Below are positions 1 through 11,236 of a DNA stretch of 64,000 nt, in pieces. The stretch's first letter is position 1. Each line of letters begins with the position of its first letter. The notes beneath the pieces were generated by a model, which saw only the letters and a program-made list of their open reading frames with translations, did not search any database and was not told the origin of the DNA. Source of the stretch: Quillaja saponaria (Eukaryota > Streptophyta > Magnoliopsida > Fabales > Quillajaceae). The position numbers were made by a program, and so were the translations under genes. Location: the NCBI GenBank assembly GCA_029379385.1, contig CM055618.1, positions 3,668,134 through 3,732,133 of the forward strand. Direction: 5' to 3'.

Positions 1-1125
1 GAAAATATGTATATTAAGATAAGCCAAGGATCACAATTTCCCTCACACTTGACTTAACTTATATTTATCTTATATTGCTTAGATTCATGGTATCATAGTA
101 TTAACCAAGGATTCTAATTCAATTATAAGTATCTTTCAAATTGCTTATAATCATACCTTATTTAACCAATTCACTATATGTCTATATGAATTGAATTAAA
201 CAAGATTCATTAAGAGAAAAACTTATTTGGTTATACATGGCATATGGGTACATGTCTATCTAATATGCAAATCAAATCCAACCATCCAAGTGAGTGAATT
301 TAAACATGTATTATATCATTCAAGGCTAATTTAGATTTTCTTTGTCAAAGTTCTTCTAAATTACCACATCAATCTAATTAAGGATTAATTAATTAGAAGC
401 AATAAACATGGAATGATATAACTAATTCATAAGTAAAACGAAATCAAGCTACATGTGAGTTTCATTGTAATCCTAGAACAAATGAGTTAGTTCATTCTAC
501 AGAAATTAAGCATGGTTGGAGCTAAATAAATCACCAATATAACACAATGAACAAAGAAGGAAGGAAGAAATGGATAAAACTCATGAAGGTTGCTGCCAAT
601 CTTCAAGCTCTTTGGTCCTATTTCTCCTCTAGCCTTATGTGCCTCCAAAGCTTCTCAAGCCTCTCTCAAGCTATAGAAATTTCATCCCAAACCCATTCTC
701 CTTTCAAACCCTAGCTTATATCCCTTAAATAGCCCTCAAAAATCAAAGTTTTCTACATTTCAAACTAAATAAGGGAAGAGATTACCAGGCTAGCGACTAG
801 GCGTTGGACTTGGTGGCGCAGAGGCACTGAAGATAGATTAGTCTGGCACCTAAGCTCCAGACAAGACACTTTGAGCTAGAATTGGTTCAAAATTGACTCC
901 TTGAGGCCTTAAACCTTCAAAATAGATAACCAAAAACCAATTAGGATTAAACTCTTATTTGGAAACTAAAACTGACACAAAACAACTAAAACATGAAAAC
1001 TAAATACAAAACACAATAAACTACAAACTTATCTAAAACTAACCAAAATGCAATGCAAAGCTTAACAACATAGCTAAAATGAACACATAATGAGAGTTAA
1101 TATAAGTTCTTTTGAGAACTTATCA
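1..1125 (-). repeat. Athila-type LTR, cut by the window edge
   Basis: This is the end of a long terminal repeat in minus orientation. On the + strand it ends ...AACTTATCA at 1125, the complement of the TGATAA-type start seen in the other Athila-type LTRs here. Its body resembles the solo LTR at 32221-33603: AT-rich text with 'ttctaattcaattat' near the far end and a 'ctagcgacta..gcgcagagg' segment near 780-830. It interrupts the minus-strand gag relic that resumes at 1126. The other LTR end lies outside the window, so solo or full element cannot be decided. Confidence 0.6.
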
Positions 1126-2033
1126 CTTATTCCCTTATCCCCATTTTCTTCATTCTTCCTAGAAGTTGCTCCTTTTATAAGAAGCTTGTTAGGTCTAGAG
1201 GAATCACTCCTTTAGGTTAAAAAAAACCTTGTTTTAGTGACTGTTCTTGATGAGTACTTCATCCGTTGCTGCTCAATGGTGATATTAAGTTTTTTGACAT
1301 CATTAAAAGTCCAAAATGGTTGTAGTTTGATTTCATCCGCAAGCTCCCTTTTCAATCCTCCCTAGAATCGTGCAATGGTCTATTCCTCAAGTTCACCAAT
1401 ATCACATCGAAGCATTAAGTACTCAAATTCCCTTATTTACTCTTCCACGGGAAAATTGTATTACTTAAAATTATAGAACTTTATGAAATTTGCTTCTCTA
1501 TAATTCTCAGAAAGAAACCTCCATTTCAATTACCGTTTCATCTTCTCTCAAGTTCGAATAGGGCTCTTCTCTTTGCTATTCTGTTCCCTTTTTAAATTTT
1601 CTCACCAAAGTGAAGCATAATCCTTCAATTTGATAACCATTAATTTCACCCTTCTTTCCTCTGAATACTCTTTAACATCAAATATTCTTTCCACAGTATA
1701 TAACCAATCTAAGAAAACATCACCTTGAATTTTTCCATCAAATTCTGGAACTTCAATCTTTGTATCCCCTTCATGTGATCAAGGATGCCTTCTTTGCCTT
1801 TGCATATTATGATCCTCATCACTTGAATCATCATCATTGATAAAAGGATTTTGACCTTCCACCTCCACATGTACTTCACATTGGTTTCTTCCATGTTGGG
1901 GGTTAATTTGCTGCTATTCTAGTTGTCTTTGTAGAATCTCCACCGCTCTTCTTAGTTATGCAATATCCATGTCACATTCATAGTCATTCATTCGTTGAAA
2001 ATCTGGAGGAATAGGAGTGCCTCGCTTTGCCAT
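1126..2033 (-). pseudogene. Ty3/gypsy gag relic
   Basis: Degenerate gag polyprotein of an LTR retrotransposon, the structural protein that packages element RNA in cytoplasmic particles. Reading down from an ATG at 2033, the product begins MAKRGTPIPPDFQRM and soon meets stops. Pieces in shifting frames give a Retrotrans_gag-like core: VPEFDGKIQGDVFLDWL (around 1690-1750), then ERKVKLMVIKLKDYASLW (around 1610-1660). It sits just downstream, in its own direction, of a Met-type primer site and LTR (2087-2596), as expected for gag. An unrelated LTR (1-1125) cuts its 3' part. Several frameshifts and stops make it non-functional. A chromovirus-like Ty3/gypsy lineage is likely but not proven. Confidence 0.65.
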
Positions 2034-2086
2034 GATAATTTAAGTGCTAAAATATTTTTGTAACACTAGGTTTTCTTCGTTTCTAT

Positions 2087-2098
2087 GCTCTGATACTT
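2087..2098 (-). other. primer binding site (initiator tRNA-Met type)
   Basis: On the minus strand the sequence is AAGTATCAGAGC, close to TGGTATCAGAGC, the usual plant retrotransposon PBS for initiator tRNA-Met. It lies between the LTR (2098-2596) and the gag start at 2033, the expected order. Confidence 0.6.
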
Positions 2099-2596
2099 GA
2101 GGATACAGTTTCACAAAGTAAAATAGTAAGTTAACACAAGTTCGTCACTTTAAGAATAAGAAATCACCACCTTAAAGATAAAAACTCAAATTAAGTTCGC
2201 CACTCAAGGAATCCGCTTTAGAGATAAGAACTTTGAATAGAAATTCAACCACATAGCTTTTTTTGATAACTCTCAATTACCTTTCATTAATCTGAAAATG
2301 TGAATATATATCTTGAAATAACCCTCCAAGTATAGGGAAATCCTAATCACATAGGAAATGACTAACAAGAATAACTTATTACAACTTCCAAAAAACACGT
2401 AGGAAATTACTAACAAGACTAACTCATTACAATTACCAAAGAAACACATTAATAATAGATAATGATCAGATTTATTGTGCTTGACTAATTAGTTAGCTAG
2501 ATGAATATATAGACTCAATTGTGGGCTGGTAAAAAATGAGCTTTAGGGCTTTAGTTACTTCTTGGACCATTAATCCAAATTTGCTTGACTCTTTCA
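2098..2596 (-). repeat. 5' LTR of the minus-strand gypsy relic
   Basis: Roughly 500 bp bounded on the + strand by TGAGGATACAG at 2098 and ...CTTTCA at 2596, so it reads TG...CA on both strands. It abuts the Met-type PBS. Internally it carries a near-repeated 'cacataggaaa / cacgtaggaaa' pair around 2350-2410. The outer boundary is inferred from the TG...CA rule only, because no partner LTR is in the window. Confidence 0.5.
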
Positions 2597-2859
2597 CATT
2601 AGGATTATTTGCATGATTATAAAATAGACATGGTGAGCAACCTTACTCAAGAAGTATTTTTGGAAGATTATCTAAGAGATCCTCTTGAAGCATCCTTAAT
2701 TTCACACATAATAGAAAATATGATGAATTCGTTGAGTGTATAAAATTATTGGATGCAACATCACATATGCTTAAACCGAATCAGATTTGAAAATCTAGAT
2801 TTACCAAATCCACCATTTCGGGATCAAGGCCATTAATTGAAGAGCCTCCTACCTTAAAG

Positions 2860-4121
2860 CTTAAATCATTACCTAATCACATAAGGTATGCTTTTCTTGG
2901 CCCTTCATCTACTTAGCCTATTATTATTTCAGTATATCTTATAACATATAGGATGGCAATCCCATTCGTGTGTTGAGAGAGAATAAGAAGGTGTTAGGAT
3001 GGACAATAGCTGACATTAAGGGTATAAGCCCTTCCTTTTGCATGCACAAGATTCTCATGGAGGAAAATAATGAAGCTACTATAGAGTATTAAAGGAGGCT
3101 TAATCCCATAATGAAAGAGGTGGTGAAAAATGAAATTATCAAGTGGTTGGATACTGGAATTATCTATCCAATCTCGGAATAGCAGTTGGGTAAGCATTAT
3201 CCAATGCGTAATAAGGAATGAGGAATGACGGTTGTTGCAATTGCAAATAACGAACTCATTCCAATAAGAATTGTGACCAGTTGGACGATATGCATGGACT
3301 ACAGAAAGTTAAATAAAGCCCCAAGGAAGGACCCTTCCCTCTTCCTTTCATTAATCAAATACTAGACTGGTTAACAGGTAAGAAGTATTATTGCTTTTCA
3401 GTTATGGTTATTCTGGGTATAACCAAATTGTTATTGCCCCGGAAGACCAAGAAAAAACCATCTTCACTTGCCATTATGACACCTTCGCCTTTAACAGGAA
3501 GCCTTTTCGTCTTTTGCAATACCTAGGCCACCTTTCAAAGGTGTATGATAGCCATCTTCACCGATATGGTAAAGCAAGGGCTTGAAGTTTTTATGGATGA
3601 CTTTGATCTTTGGCAATTCATATGATAAATGTCTCTATAATTTAACTTGTGTGCTTAAAATATGTGAAGAGACCAACTTGGTCTTAAATTGGTAGAAGTG
3701 CCACTTCATGGTGCAAAAAGGTACAGTTCTAAGCCATAAGGTGTCTAGTAGGGGATTGAGATAGACAGAGCAAAGATTGAGACTATGGAAAAACTACCTC
3801 CCCTTAATTCAATAAAAGGAATTAGAAACTTTCTAGGCCATGCCAGCTTCTATAGGATTCAATAAAGATTTTTCAAAAATTTCCAAACCACTTTGTAATC
3901 TCCTAGAAAAAGATACCCTATTTATATTTGATGATGCATGTCTTGTTACATTCTTGGAGCTGAAAAAAAATTGATATCTTCCCCCATAAATGTGATTCCT
4001 AATTGGAAACTACCTTTTGAATTAATGTGATGAAAAACACTTTGAGGTAGGATTTGTTTTAGGACATTGAAAAAAAGATATTTCACTCTATATACTATGC
4101 TAACAAGACTTTAACTGGTGT
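2860..4121 (+). pseudogene. Athila-type reverse transcriptase (element A)
   Basis: RT of the Ty3/gypsy pol polyprotein, which copies element RNA to DNA. Visible pieces in shifting frames include the N-terminal region near 2890-3180 (ITKWLDTGIIYPISE-like stretch before a stop at 3181), CMDYRKLNKAPRKD at about 3296, GYSGYNQIVIAPEDQEKT at about 3405, and a palm segment near 3590 where the DD of the family FMDDF motif reads as a frameshifted 'fyg*l*sl' stretch. The connection 'fLGHASFYR' region follows at about 3830. RNase H starts at about 3940 and is cut at 4121. Several frameshifts and stops make it non-functional. Confidence 0.75.
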
Positions 4122-5630
4122 TGATGAGTTGTAGATATTCACCAAATTAAAACCTAACTAACCATATTTGTAGTATAGTAAGTAGGGTATCAATCCCACA
4201 TAGAAACAATATAAAGTTAATCAAATTCAACTCAAGACAGATGTTCTTATTTAATTAACATGAACTAAAGCAAAAAAGCACAAGAAGTTTAAGTTTACAT
4301 CCTAAACCAAATACTATAATGTGCAATACATGTAAATTAAACTAATACAAGAAAATATCAAACAGAACATATGTATAACAATGAATGAAGTTCCAACAGA
4401 TTGTGATGATAATATCCTATAAATATACAAACTAACTAATATGCACTCGAAACAAAAAAGTAAATAAATAGGGTGTTGATTTTTGATCTAAACTAAATTA
4501 AAATAGGTAACTAAAAAAGAAAAATAGGAGAATTAAATTTTGAATGTGAAAAAAAAATTTATGTAGAAACTTACTAAACTAAGCAAATAACCACGAATTT
4601 GCAAGATTCAACTGCAAAGAAGGTTTCGCCAAGATTCATGAGCTATTAATCATTGAAAACAAAACAAATACCAATGTGATACACACAGCATGCAAATCAA
4701 CCATTGAAACAAATCTTTCCTTCCTATCCTTACTTCTTTGTTAATTAGGTCTAGCGGAATAACTAACACTAATCACATAGGTACAATTAATCCTAAACAA
4801 TTAACACATAAGCTACATTAAGATACTTTAGATCAGATATTGCAAGCAACACACAAATAAACTCAGATTTAATTCAAGTGCTACTTTTGCTACTCATGTT
4901 AATTAATCATGCAAAGACATTAATCAATTAACTAGCATTAAATTATATGTATCAATCTATCATGTGTACATCATAATAAACTAAAATATATAATCATTAA
5001 GTAATTAACCAAGAAAAACATATTACTTGCATGTGTGTATAACATCATTATTTAGAGAGAAAAGAAGAAGAAAAATGTGTATAAAAGGGACTCCTAAATC
5101 AGACCTAAACCTCCCTATTTATATAGTATAGGGGCAGCAAAAACTCTTAAACAAGAAGGAAAATCTTTTTCTACTTAATAGCTAATTCCTTATTAGATCA
5201 TATTTGCACTTCTTAGTCTATTCTAAATTTAAATATTCTGATATGATCTTCTTTCAACCCTAATTCCAATAGGATTTCTTATCAAAGTTGGAAGCCTCAT
5301 GTGACTTAAATTTGCATCCTGTTTCAATTCTAATCCTAATAGAATTCCTTGTCAAAGTTGGATTCTTCATGTAGAAATCTTTATGCCACTAGGATTCTTA
5401 GTACAATTAAGATTTGCACTTCATTAACTCATAGACTCGTCTCAATGTGCTTATTCTAGTCCTTAGCTCCATTACATGTTCAAATACTCCATTTAGCTCC
5501 ATTTTACTCTTTATGTCTCTAAAGCACTATTAAACATAAAACAAGATAATTAAACTAAGGTAAGACATAAAATATGCATAAAAGAATAAGAATAGGGTAC
5601 TAAAAAACATAGAATAATAAGAGGGTATCA
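4122..5630 (-). repeat. solo LTR inside RNase H of element A
   Basis: A 1.5-kb block starting TGATGAG and ending GGGTATCA interrupts coding text that is continuous in element B (around 40380-40420). Flanking 5-mers are GGTGT (4117-4121) and AGTGC (5631-5635), each one change from GGTGC, so this looks like a decayed 5-bp target duplication. It has no internal coding region and no PBS or PPT, so it is a solo LTR left by LTR-LTR recombination. Orientation follows its likeness to the LTRs at 32221 and 47077: text near 4190 'gggtatcaatcccaca' matches their 'gatcgttcccac' segment. Confidence 0.75.
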
Positions 5631-5870
5631 AGTGCCTAACTAAACTACCACAGTTGAAAAAGAACTTCTAGCAGTAGTGTTTGCTTTTGACAAGTTTTGC
5701 TCTTATTTAATCAGAATTTTTATTTTTGTGTTTACTGACCACTCTGCTATTAAGTATTTAATTGACAAGATATATGCTAAGCCTAAATTGATATGATAGA
5801 TCTTGTTACTTTAAGAATTTGACTTGGAGAGTAGAGACCATAAGGGCTCTGAAAATCAAGTAACTAGTCA
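5631..5870 (+). pseudogene. RNase H remainder (element A)
   Basis: Continuation of the RNase H domain after the solo LTR. Readable segments are TTTVEKELLAVVFAFDKF at 5642-5697 and TDHSAIKYL at 5737-5763. They are followed by the ESRDHKGSENQV-like connection to integrase at about 5825. The parallel region of element B is 40430-40690. Confidence 0.7.
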
Positions 5871-6099
5871 CTTATCAAGGCTAGAAGGGGGAAGATAAAG
5901 TGGCTGAGCCCATAATCATCAACGAAACTTTCTCGGATAAGCAACTCTTCCAAGTTGTTCACAAGAGGTTGTCCTGGTATATTGACTTTGTCAACTATCT
6001 AGTTGGCAAGATTTTTCCTCCTTAAATAACTTCTCAACAAAAGAAAAAGTTTTTACATGATATTAGGTTTTTTGTTTGGGATGACTCCTTCTTGTTTAA

Positions 6100-7195
6100 G
6101 CATTGTATTAACCATATTTTGAGAAAGTGTGTTCCAGGGGAAGAAGTCAAGAGCATACTCCATCACACCATGCTTTAGAGTATGAAGGTCACTTTGGAAA
6201 GAGGCAAAAAGCAGCAATAGTGCTCTAGTCAGGTTTTTATTAGCCTACATTTTTTTAACCATACTTATGACTTTGTTTCCAAATGTGACAGGTGCCAAAA
6301 GATGGGCAACATCTTTTGAAAGAATAAGATGCAACTTAACAACATATTTGAAGTTAAATTATTTGATATATGGGGGATGAATTTTATAAGTCCTTTCATC
6401 AATTCATACACCAACCAATACATTCTTGTTATTGTGGACTATGTCTCTAAGTGGTTGGAAGCCGTTGTTGTGCCAACCAATGATTCCAAAGTCGTGATTC
6501 AATTCCTTAAAAAGAACATCTTCACACTCTTTGGCACACCCTAAGCCATTATTAGAGATAGAAGGTCTCACAATTACAACAAACAAGTAAGGGCCCTTTT
6601 GGTAAATATAGGGTGACACACAAAATGGCTCTAGCATACCATCTACAAGCAGGTGGACAAGCTGAGGTCTCCAATCAAGAGATCAAGAGAATCTTAGATA
6701 AAACGGTGTGTCCTTCTAGAAAGGATTAGTCCAAGGGATTGGGCGATGCATTATGGGCATATCTTATAACCTACAAGACCCCTTTAAGCTGGTTTTTGGC
6801 AAGGCTTGCCACTTACAGGTTGAGTTAGAGTATAATGCCTACTGGGCAATTAAGAAGCTGAATTTCGACTATGCGGTTGTTGGTGAGAAAAGGCTCTTCC
6901 AACTAAATGAGATGGAAAAGTTTAGGCTCAACGCTTATTAGAATGTCATACTCTACAAGGAGAAGACCAAGAGGCTACATGACCAAAAAATTGTTGAGCA
7001 CCGCTTTGAGTCGGGTCAACAAGTCGTTGTCTATAATTCCTGGTTGGAGCTTTTCCCAAAAAAGCTCAAGTGAATGTGGTCTGGTCCATTCACCATTACC
7101 AAAGTGTTACTATATAGTGCAGTGGAGTAAATTGGCCACTAATCTGCATGGAACATTCAAGGTGAATGGACAACGATTGAAGTGTTATTAGGGAG
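6100..7195 (+). pseudogene. integrase (element A)
   Basis: Ty3/gypsy integrase, which inserts element cDNA. An N-terminal HHCC zinc-binding remnant lies at about 6150-6310: HH at about 6163 and a CDRC pair at about 6285. The catalytic core opens at 6329 with [12 protein letters not shown] and [15 protein letters not shown], keeping the first catalytic Asp of the D,D,E set. The rest of the core (6550-6750) is frame-broken but recognisable ('ggtggacaagctgaggtctcc'). The C-terminal part (6753-6941 and 6907-7191) shows [15 protein letters not shown] and ends FKVNGQRLKCY. It retains the ~300-bp core segment that element B lacks. Confidence 0.8.
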
Positions 7196-8497
7196 GAAAA
7201 AAAATAGATAATAAGCAAACCTCCATCAATTGTGGCAATGCCACTTAAGCAACACTAAGACAAGCCTAGGACTTTAAACTAAGGGCTTCAAGGGAGGCAA
7301 TCAAGTTTCTCAACTCCTTTCTCAATTTAAGTTTTGTTGATTTTATTTTTATTGATGAACTTACTTATCCTATATCTCCTCTCTTTCAAGCAACATAAAA
7401 AATCAAAAATCAAAGCCAGATGTCCATACTCCGCAGTGGCCTAGTAAGCCACACTGCAGCTCCCCAATTCTAGGAATTAGGTAATGCAACCTGAGAGCAT
7501 CATGCCATGGCATAACATCACATCTCGCGACAGTAAGATTTGTAAAAGCCCAGGTATGTACATAATGGCCAATGTGTCACGGCACTTCCATACATCACTT
7601 TATGGCTCCACAATTACAAAAAAAATTCTTTTCAAACAGAGATCACGATGCCCTATTGGCAATTTGCTTGCATCGCGACTCCTGCAAATTCAAAAAAAAT
7701 TGATTTTACACAGACAGCAAGATGTCATGGCTTATATTCATATGCACTGCAGCGTATACTTTTAGGAAAATCTGGGTTTCAACCCGAAAGGAATGCATTG
7801 CGGTTGTATGTTATTCATGCCACTGCATCAATCTCGTATTTTTAAATTTTTAGGGCATGGCACCCGTTACCTTATGCAGCAATGCCCTATCGGGATTTAT
7901 GTTTTAAAACCCGAATTTAGACCCTCAAACCTCCCAAACTCAAAACCTAACCACACATTTCCTTAAATTAGAAGTTTTAGGGTTGAGTTCTTAAACCCAA
8001 TGCCCATTCCTTTCAAATTCCTTAACTTTTGCACAAATTCTCTCACCTACATCACTGTTCACTTGGTGTTCTTCACGTTTGCTTTATCAAAAGTAAGTTC
8101 TCACCTACTCCTCTCTTAATTCTTTGAATTTTTCTATAAGTTGATGTTTTTCTAATGTTTTATGGTTTATTTGCTTAAAGTTTTGTGGGTGGGTATCTGT
8201 AGTTATGGGGTTATGCATAATTTATTGATTTTGGGTTTAGGTTATGTGGGGATTACGTTTTAAGTTAAGTAAATATGCTTATATCTTTATTTTGTTTTTG
8301 TTGACTAGGATTTATGCAATGAGTACATAAAATGCCCTAATATTACTCTCATCCCTATGTTTTATTAATGTACTTTACAATTCCTATGCTATTTGAACTA
8401 AGCTTGGGGGTGGGTGACTGAATAATTATTTGAGAGTTATGGTTAACTTGTGTTGATGGCCATTGTAGGGATTTAATTAATCTTGTTTTTTAGGATT
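7196..8497 (+). other. pol-env spacer of element A with GC-rich motif cluster
   Basis: Non-coding spacer equivalent to 41640-42986 in B and 50790-51910 in C. At 7410-7900 it holds scattered variants of a short G+C motif (for example CCGCAGTGGC, CACACTGCAG, GTCACGGCAC) in AT-rich surroundings. Short open frames here (7484-7845) overlap one another, match nothing and are taken as chance. Just before the env-like ATG is a 'ttgttttttag' stretch that could be a splice acceptor. Confidence 0.5.
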
Positions 8498-9560
8498 ATG
8501 GCTCCAAAGCATGCTCGAACTGCTAATCATTCTTCTTCCCTTCATGACACTTCTATTTTTCCATCTCATGTTGCAGAAAAATGATATATGATTGAGATTA
8601 TAAACAAGTGCACTGTCCAACAGCTCGAATTTACATGTACACAGCAGCACTTTCCATTTGTGTATACCTTTTTAAGAAATTGCAAATGGTTGAAGCTGGG
8701 AGAAGTACCAGAAGCTACAGTCATACTAGTGGTCTGGAAATTCTATGCAAATGTCTCAGAACAAGTTAATGAAAAAGTCTTTGTTTAAGGGCTGATGGTC
8801 TCATTAAATAGCATCATTATTAACAAATTCTATGAAGCTTTATGTTATGATAAGGATGAGTATGTGAGTTTTATTCAAGGAGAAGTAGACTGGAAAATAG
8901 TTATTAATGAACTATACTACGTTGAGTTATATTGGAAGATGACTAATGGAACACCGGTGAGTTTCAAGGCCAATTAGCTTGGGGTGCACTCTAGGACTTA
9001 GTACTATTTCCTGCTGGCAAACTTCTTGCCCACTTGCCATGCTAGTGATATGACAAAAGATAGAGCACTGATGCTCTATGCTATTATGAAATGTGTGACT
9101 ATTAACATGGGTATTCATAGTGCTATTTTGCAAAGTGCAAATGGAAAAAATTTGGGACTCTAGTTCCTATCATTGATCACGGAGCTATGCCTTGCAACAA
9201 TAGTTCTGTAGGACGATGGTGACGAATTGAGCACACCAAGAACCCCACTGATGAAATTGTGATGAGGAAGTTCTACAAGAGGAACTACCAAGATGGTGAA
9301 GGCAGTAATGCTGCTCTAACGTAACCTACTAGTGTCCGAGCCTTTATCATGGCACAATGCATCGCTCACTTAGAGGTGCAATGTGCGGAGCATTGACATC
9401 ATAACCATACTATGCTGCATCAAAATAATGAGCCCTTTCAGATAAGCTTGATAAGTAGAGGATAAGAGTCCTGCATTTTCCCACCATGCCCCAAGCTGCC
9501 AGTTCTTATCCCTCATCGTGAGGTCGACGATAACATTGATTTTGATAAATAAGGGAGTTA
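8498..9560 (+). pseudogene. Athila env-like ORF (element A)
   Basis: Third ORF characteristic of Athila elements, of uncertain function, often annotated as 'putative plant transposon protein'. It starts at ATG 8498 (MAPKHARTANHSS). Readable stretches include VPEATVILVVWKFYANV (about 8707), LMVSLNSIIINKFYEAL (8792), an EYVSFIQGEVDWKIV segment (8860) and KDRALMLYAIMKCVTINMG (9055). Stops at 8582, 8786 and 8975 and later frameshifts break it. Element B (42987-44030) and C (49855-50790, minus) carry the same ORF in equivalent positions, which supports this call. Confidence 0.7.
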
Positions 9561-10165
9561 TATTTATCCTTATCTTTTATTTATGTTTTTCTTTCTTTGT
9601 TGAACATTGGGAAACTATTTAGATTAAGTTTGGAGGTGTAACTTTCAATTATGTATTGACTATTTCATTTGTAAATTATTATCCCTCATTTATGTGTAAT
9701 TTGTTTAGACTATGGTGTTTAGGATATAATGTGTTTCCTTCTTGTATTGTGCTAAGTAGAATTACAATCTCAACTTGCTAAGATGTTTAAATGTTCCCCT
9801 ATTCCCATGATAGTACCCTATTTATGCATTGATTTTTGGTTTTGGATAAAGATGCAAGAATTTTTTTTAGATTTGCTATAATTAGGAAAAAATTTCATGC
9901 ATCCAAATACATAATGTTGTTTTCACCTAGAGTTGATGTTCTTTAGATGATATTTTCTTTTAAAATAAGCCTTAGACTATTTTTGAACACTTGAATTAGT
10001 TTGAATTCCTCTTAAGGTGAAATCCTAGGCGAAACTTAGTTGAGAACGTAATTTAGGCCATCCTTGGACCAATTGAGCCTTTTTTACCACCTTCATTTTT
10101 ATATCCTTAGAAACCCATTTTTGAGCGGAAAGCCTATTCTTTCTAGCACATGTACACTGACACGA
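9561..10165 (+). other. 3' non-coding tail of element A
   Basis: AT-rich tail matching 44030-44640 of element B. The segment 'cctcttaaggtgaaatcctaggcg' (around 10007) corresponds to B at about 44485. A purine-rich 'aagtttggaggtg' at about 9625 is a decayed copy of a block shared with B, not the terminal PPT. The tail is cut at about 10165 by LTR fragments, so the PPT and 3' LTR are lost. Confidence 0.55.
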
Positions 10166-10240
10166 ATTTGGTAACACAAGCGCACGTTTTGTTACAAGTA
10201 ATATAGTGATTAAGTAAAATGTCGATCCCACTAAGAATTG
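10166..10240 (-). repeat. LTR end fragment
   Basis: About 75 bp starting TGGTAACACAAGC. It resembles the start of the solo LTR at 32221: both have 'gcatgttttgtta.caagtaatat' then 'gatcccac'. A second LTR of related type starts at 10241 and cuts it, so one LTR inserted in or recombined with another. Confidence 0.5.
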
Positions 10241-10812
10241 TGATAGGAATTATACAAAACGTAAGCGCACGTATCGTCATCAAGTAATACAGTAACAAGT
10301 AGAGATCATTCACATGAGGAATAATTATTTTTTACACTAAGGCTAATCATAAAACTGACTCTTCCATGTCAAATTCAGAATTCCTAATCAATCTAACTAG
10401 TGATCAAGCAATTAGAAGCATTAAGAGTAAGGAAATAAAAATATCAAAACTGAATCATGCATTGAATTAAAACTAAAGCCACATTTGCTATATATGAGTT
10501 CAATTTGCCCTATAATATGACTATTCATTACAAATTACAGAAAACATAAAAACAAAAGACATAACCCGTACAAGTAAATAGAAAATAAGAAGAAGAAGAA
10601 ATAAAAACTAGAAGTTGTCACTCTTCAAGTCTCTTTCAGCTCCTTAGCACTCTCTATCACAAGCTCTAGTATGTCTCTCAATCCAGCCTTGCTCCTCTAT
10701 TTATAAGCCTTTTTTCTTCTATTTAAATTAAAATGGAAGTCCTAAGAATCCGTACAAGCTCTGCCACGTGCGCATCTATGGCGCTGCGGCACTACAGGTT
10801 CTATTCACTTCA
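10241..10812 (-). repeat. truncated Athila-type LTR
   Basis: It begins TGATAGGAATTATAC, close to TGAAAGGAATTATAC at the start of the element C LTR (47077). It then follows that LTR through 'caagtaataca..aagtagagatca', the 'agaagaagaagaaataaaaactagaag' block and the leader-like 'ctcctctatttataagcc'. It stops at about 10812 where CACTA-type sequence begins. The G+C motif cluster typical of these LTRs is at 10755-10800. Confidence 0.65.
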
Positions 10813-10815
10813 CGA

Positions 10816-10987
10816 TAGAAATGTGATGGAAGAAGTTAATCAAAATGAGATTCTTCAATCAAAGAGCAAAAAACTTGCAAGGGTAATTATTAATGATACT
10901 TTTATTGATGACAATGAATTCGTCTCAGTTAATGAAGAAGATGATGATGAAGAGAAAGAGTTGATCGATGCAAATAATAAGAATTAG
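10816..10987 (+). pseudogene. CACTA-associated ORF, acidic C-terminal exon
   Basis: Open frame whose readable part from the LTR junction is MEEVNQNEILQSKS, then KLARVIINDTFIDDNEF, then an Asp/Glu-rich tail (EEDDDEEKELID) before the stop at 10987. The upstream open stretch back to 10733 is LTR sequence and is not part of it. The acidic tail fits the C-terminus of a CACTA transposase or TNP-type protein. I do not recognise specific catalytic residues. An alternative is that splicing continues to the exon at 12315. Confidence 0.4.
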
Positions 10988-11115
10988 TAGTTCTTTACCT
11001 ATAAATATGCAAGTATGTTCATAATCATATAACTTGTTGTTTACTAGCTAGTTTTGTTATTCATTTTATAATTAACTGACACAATCATATAACTTGTTAT
11101 TTTAGGTACATACAT

Positions 11116-11146
<31 letters not shown>

Positions 11147-11236
11147 TACACAATCACTAGAGGTATGGATTCTTTTAATTTCATTTTCATTATGGGATTT
11201 TTAAATAGAATTTTTATGTTCTAAGTTATACTTTTT

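Larger units (their letters stand above)
2600..10165 (+). mobile_element. Athila-type Ty3/gypsy element A, truncated at both ends
   Basis: Decayed LTR retrotransposon whose order matches elements B and C in this window: gag C-terminal stub (about 2617-2760), RT, RNase H, integrase, a ~1.3-kb spacer, an env-like ORF, and a non-coding tail that should end in a polypurine tract. Both LTRs are missing: the 5' side joins another element at about 2600 and the 3' tail is cut by LTR fragments at about 10165. A solo LTR (4122-5630) splits RNase H. Many stops and frameshifts show it is dead. As in B, gag passes almost directly into RT with no aspartic-protease block. Confidence 0.8.

Noticed and set aside
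7484..7845. Two overlapping open frames in the spacer of element A as small genes
   Set aside because: They overlap each other in different frames in a region that is non-coding in B and C.
11121..11146. (AT)n run as a regulatory or origin element
   Set aside because: A simple dinucleotide run of this length is common in plant DNA; similar runs at 44231 and 46850 have no shared context.
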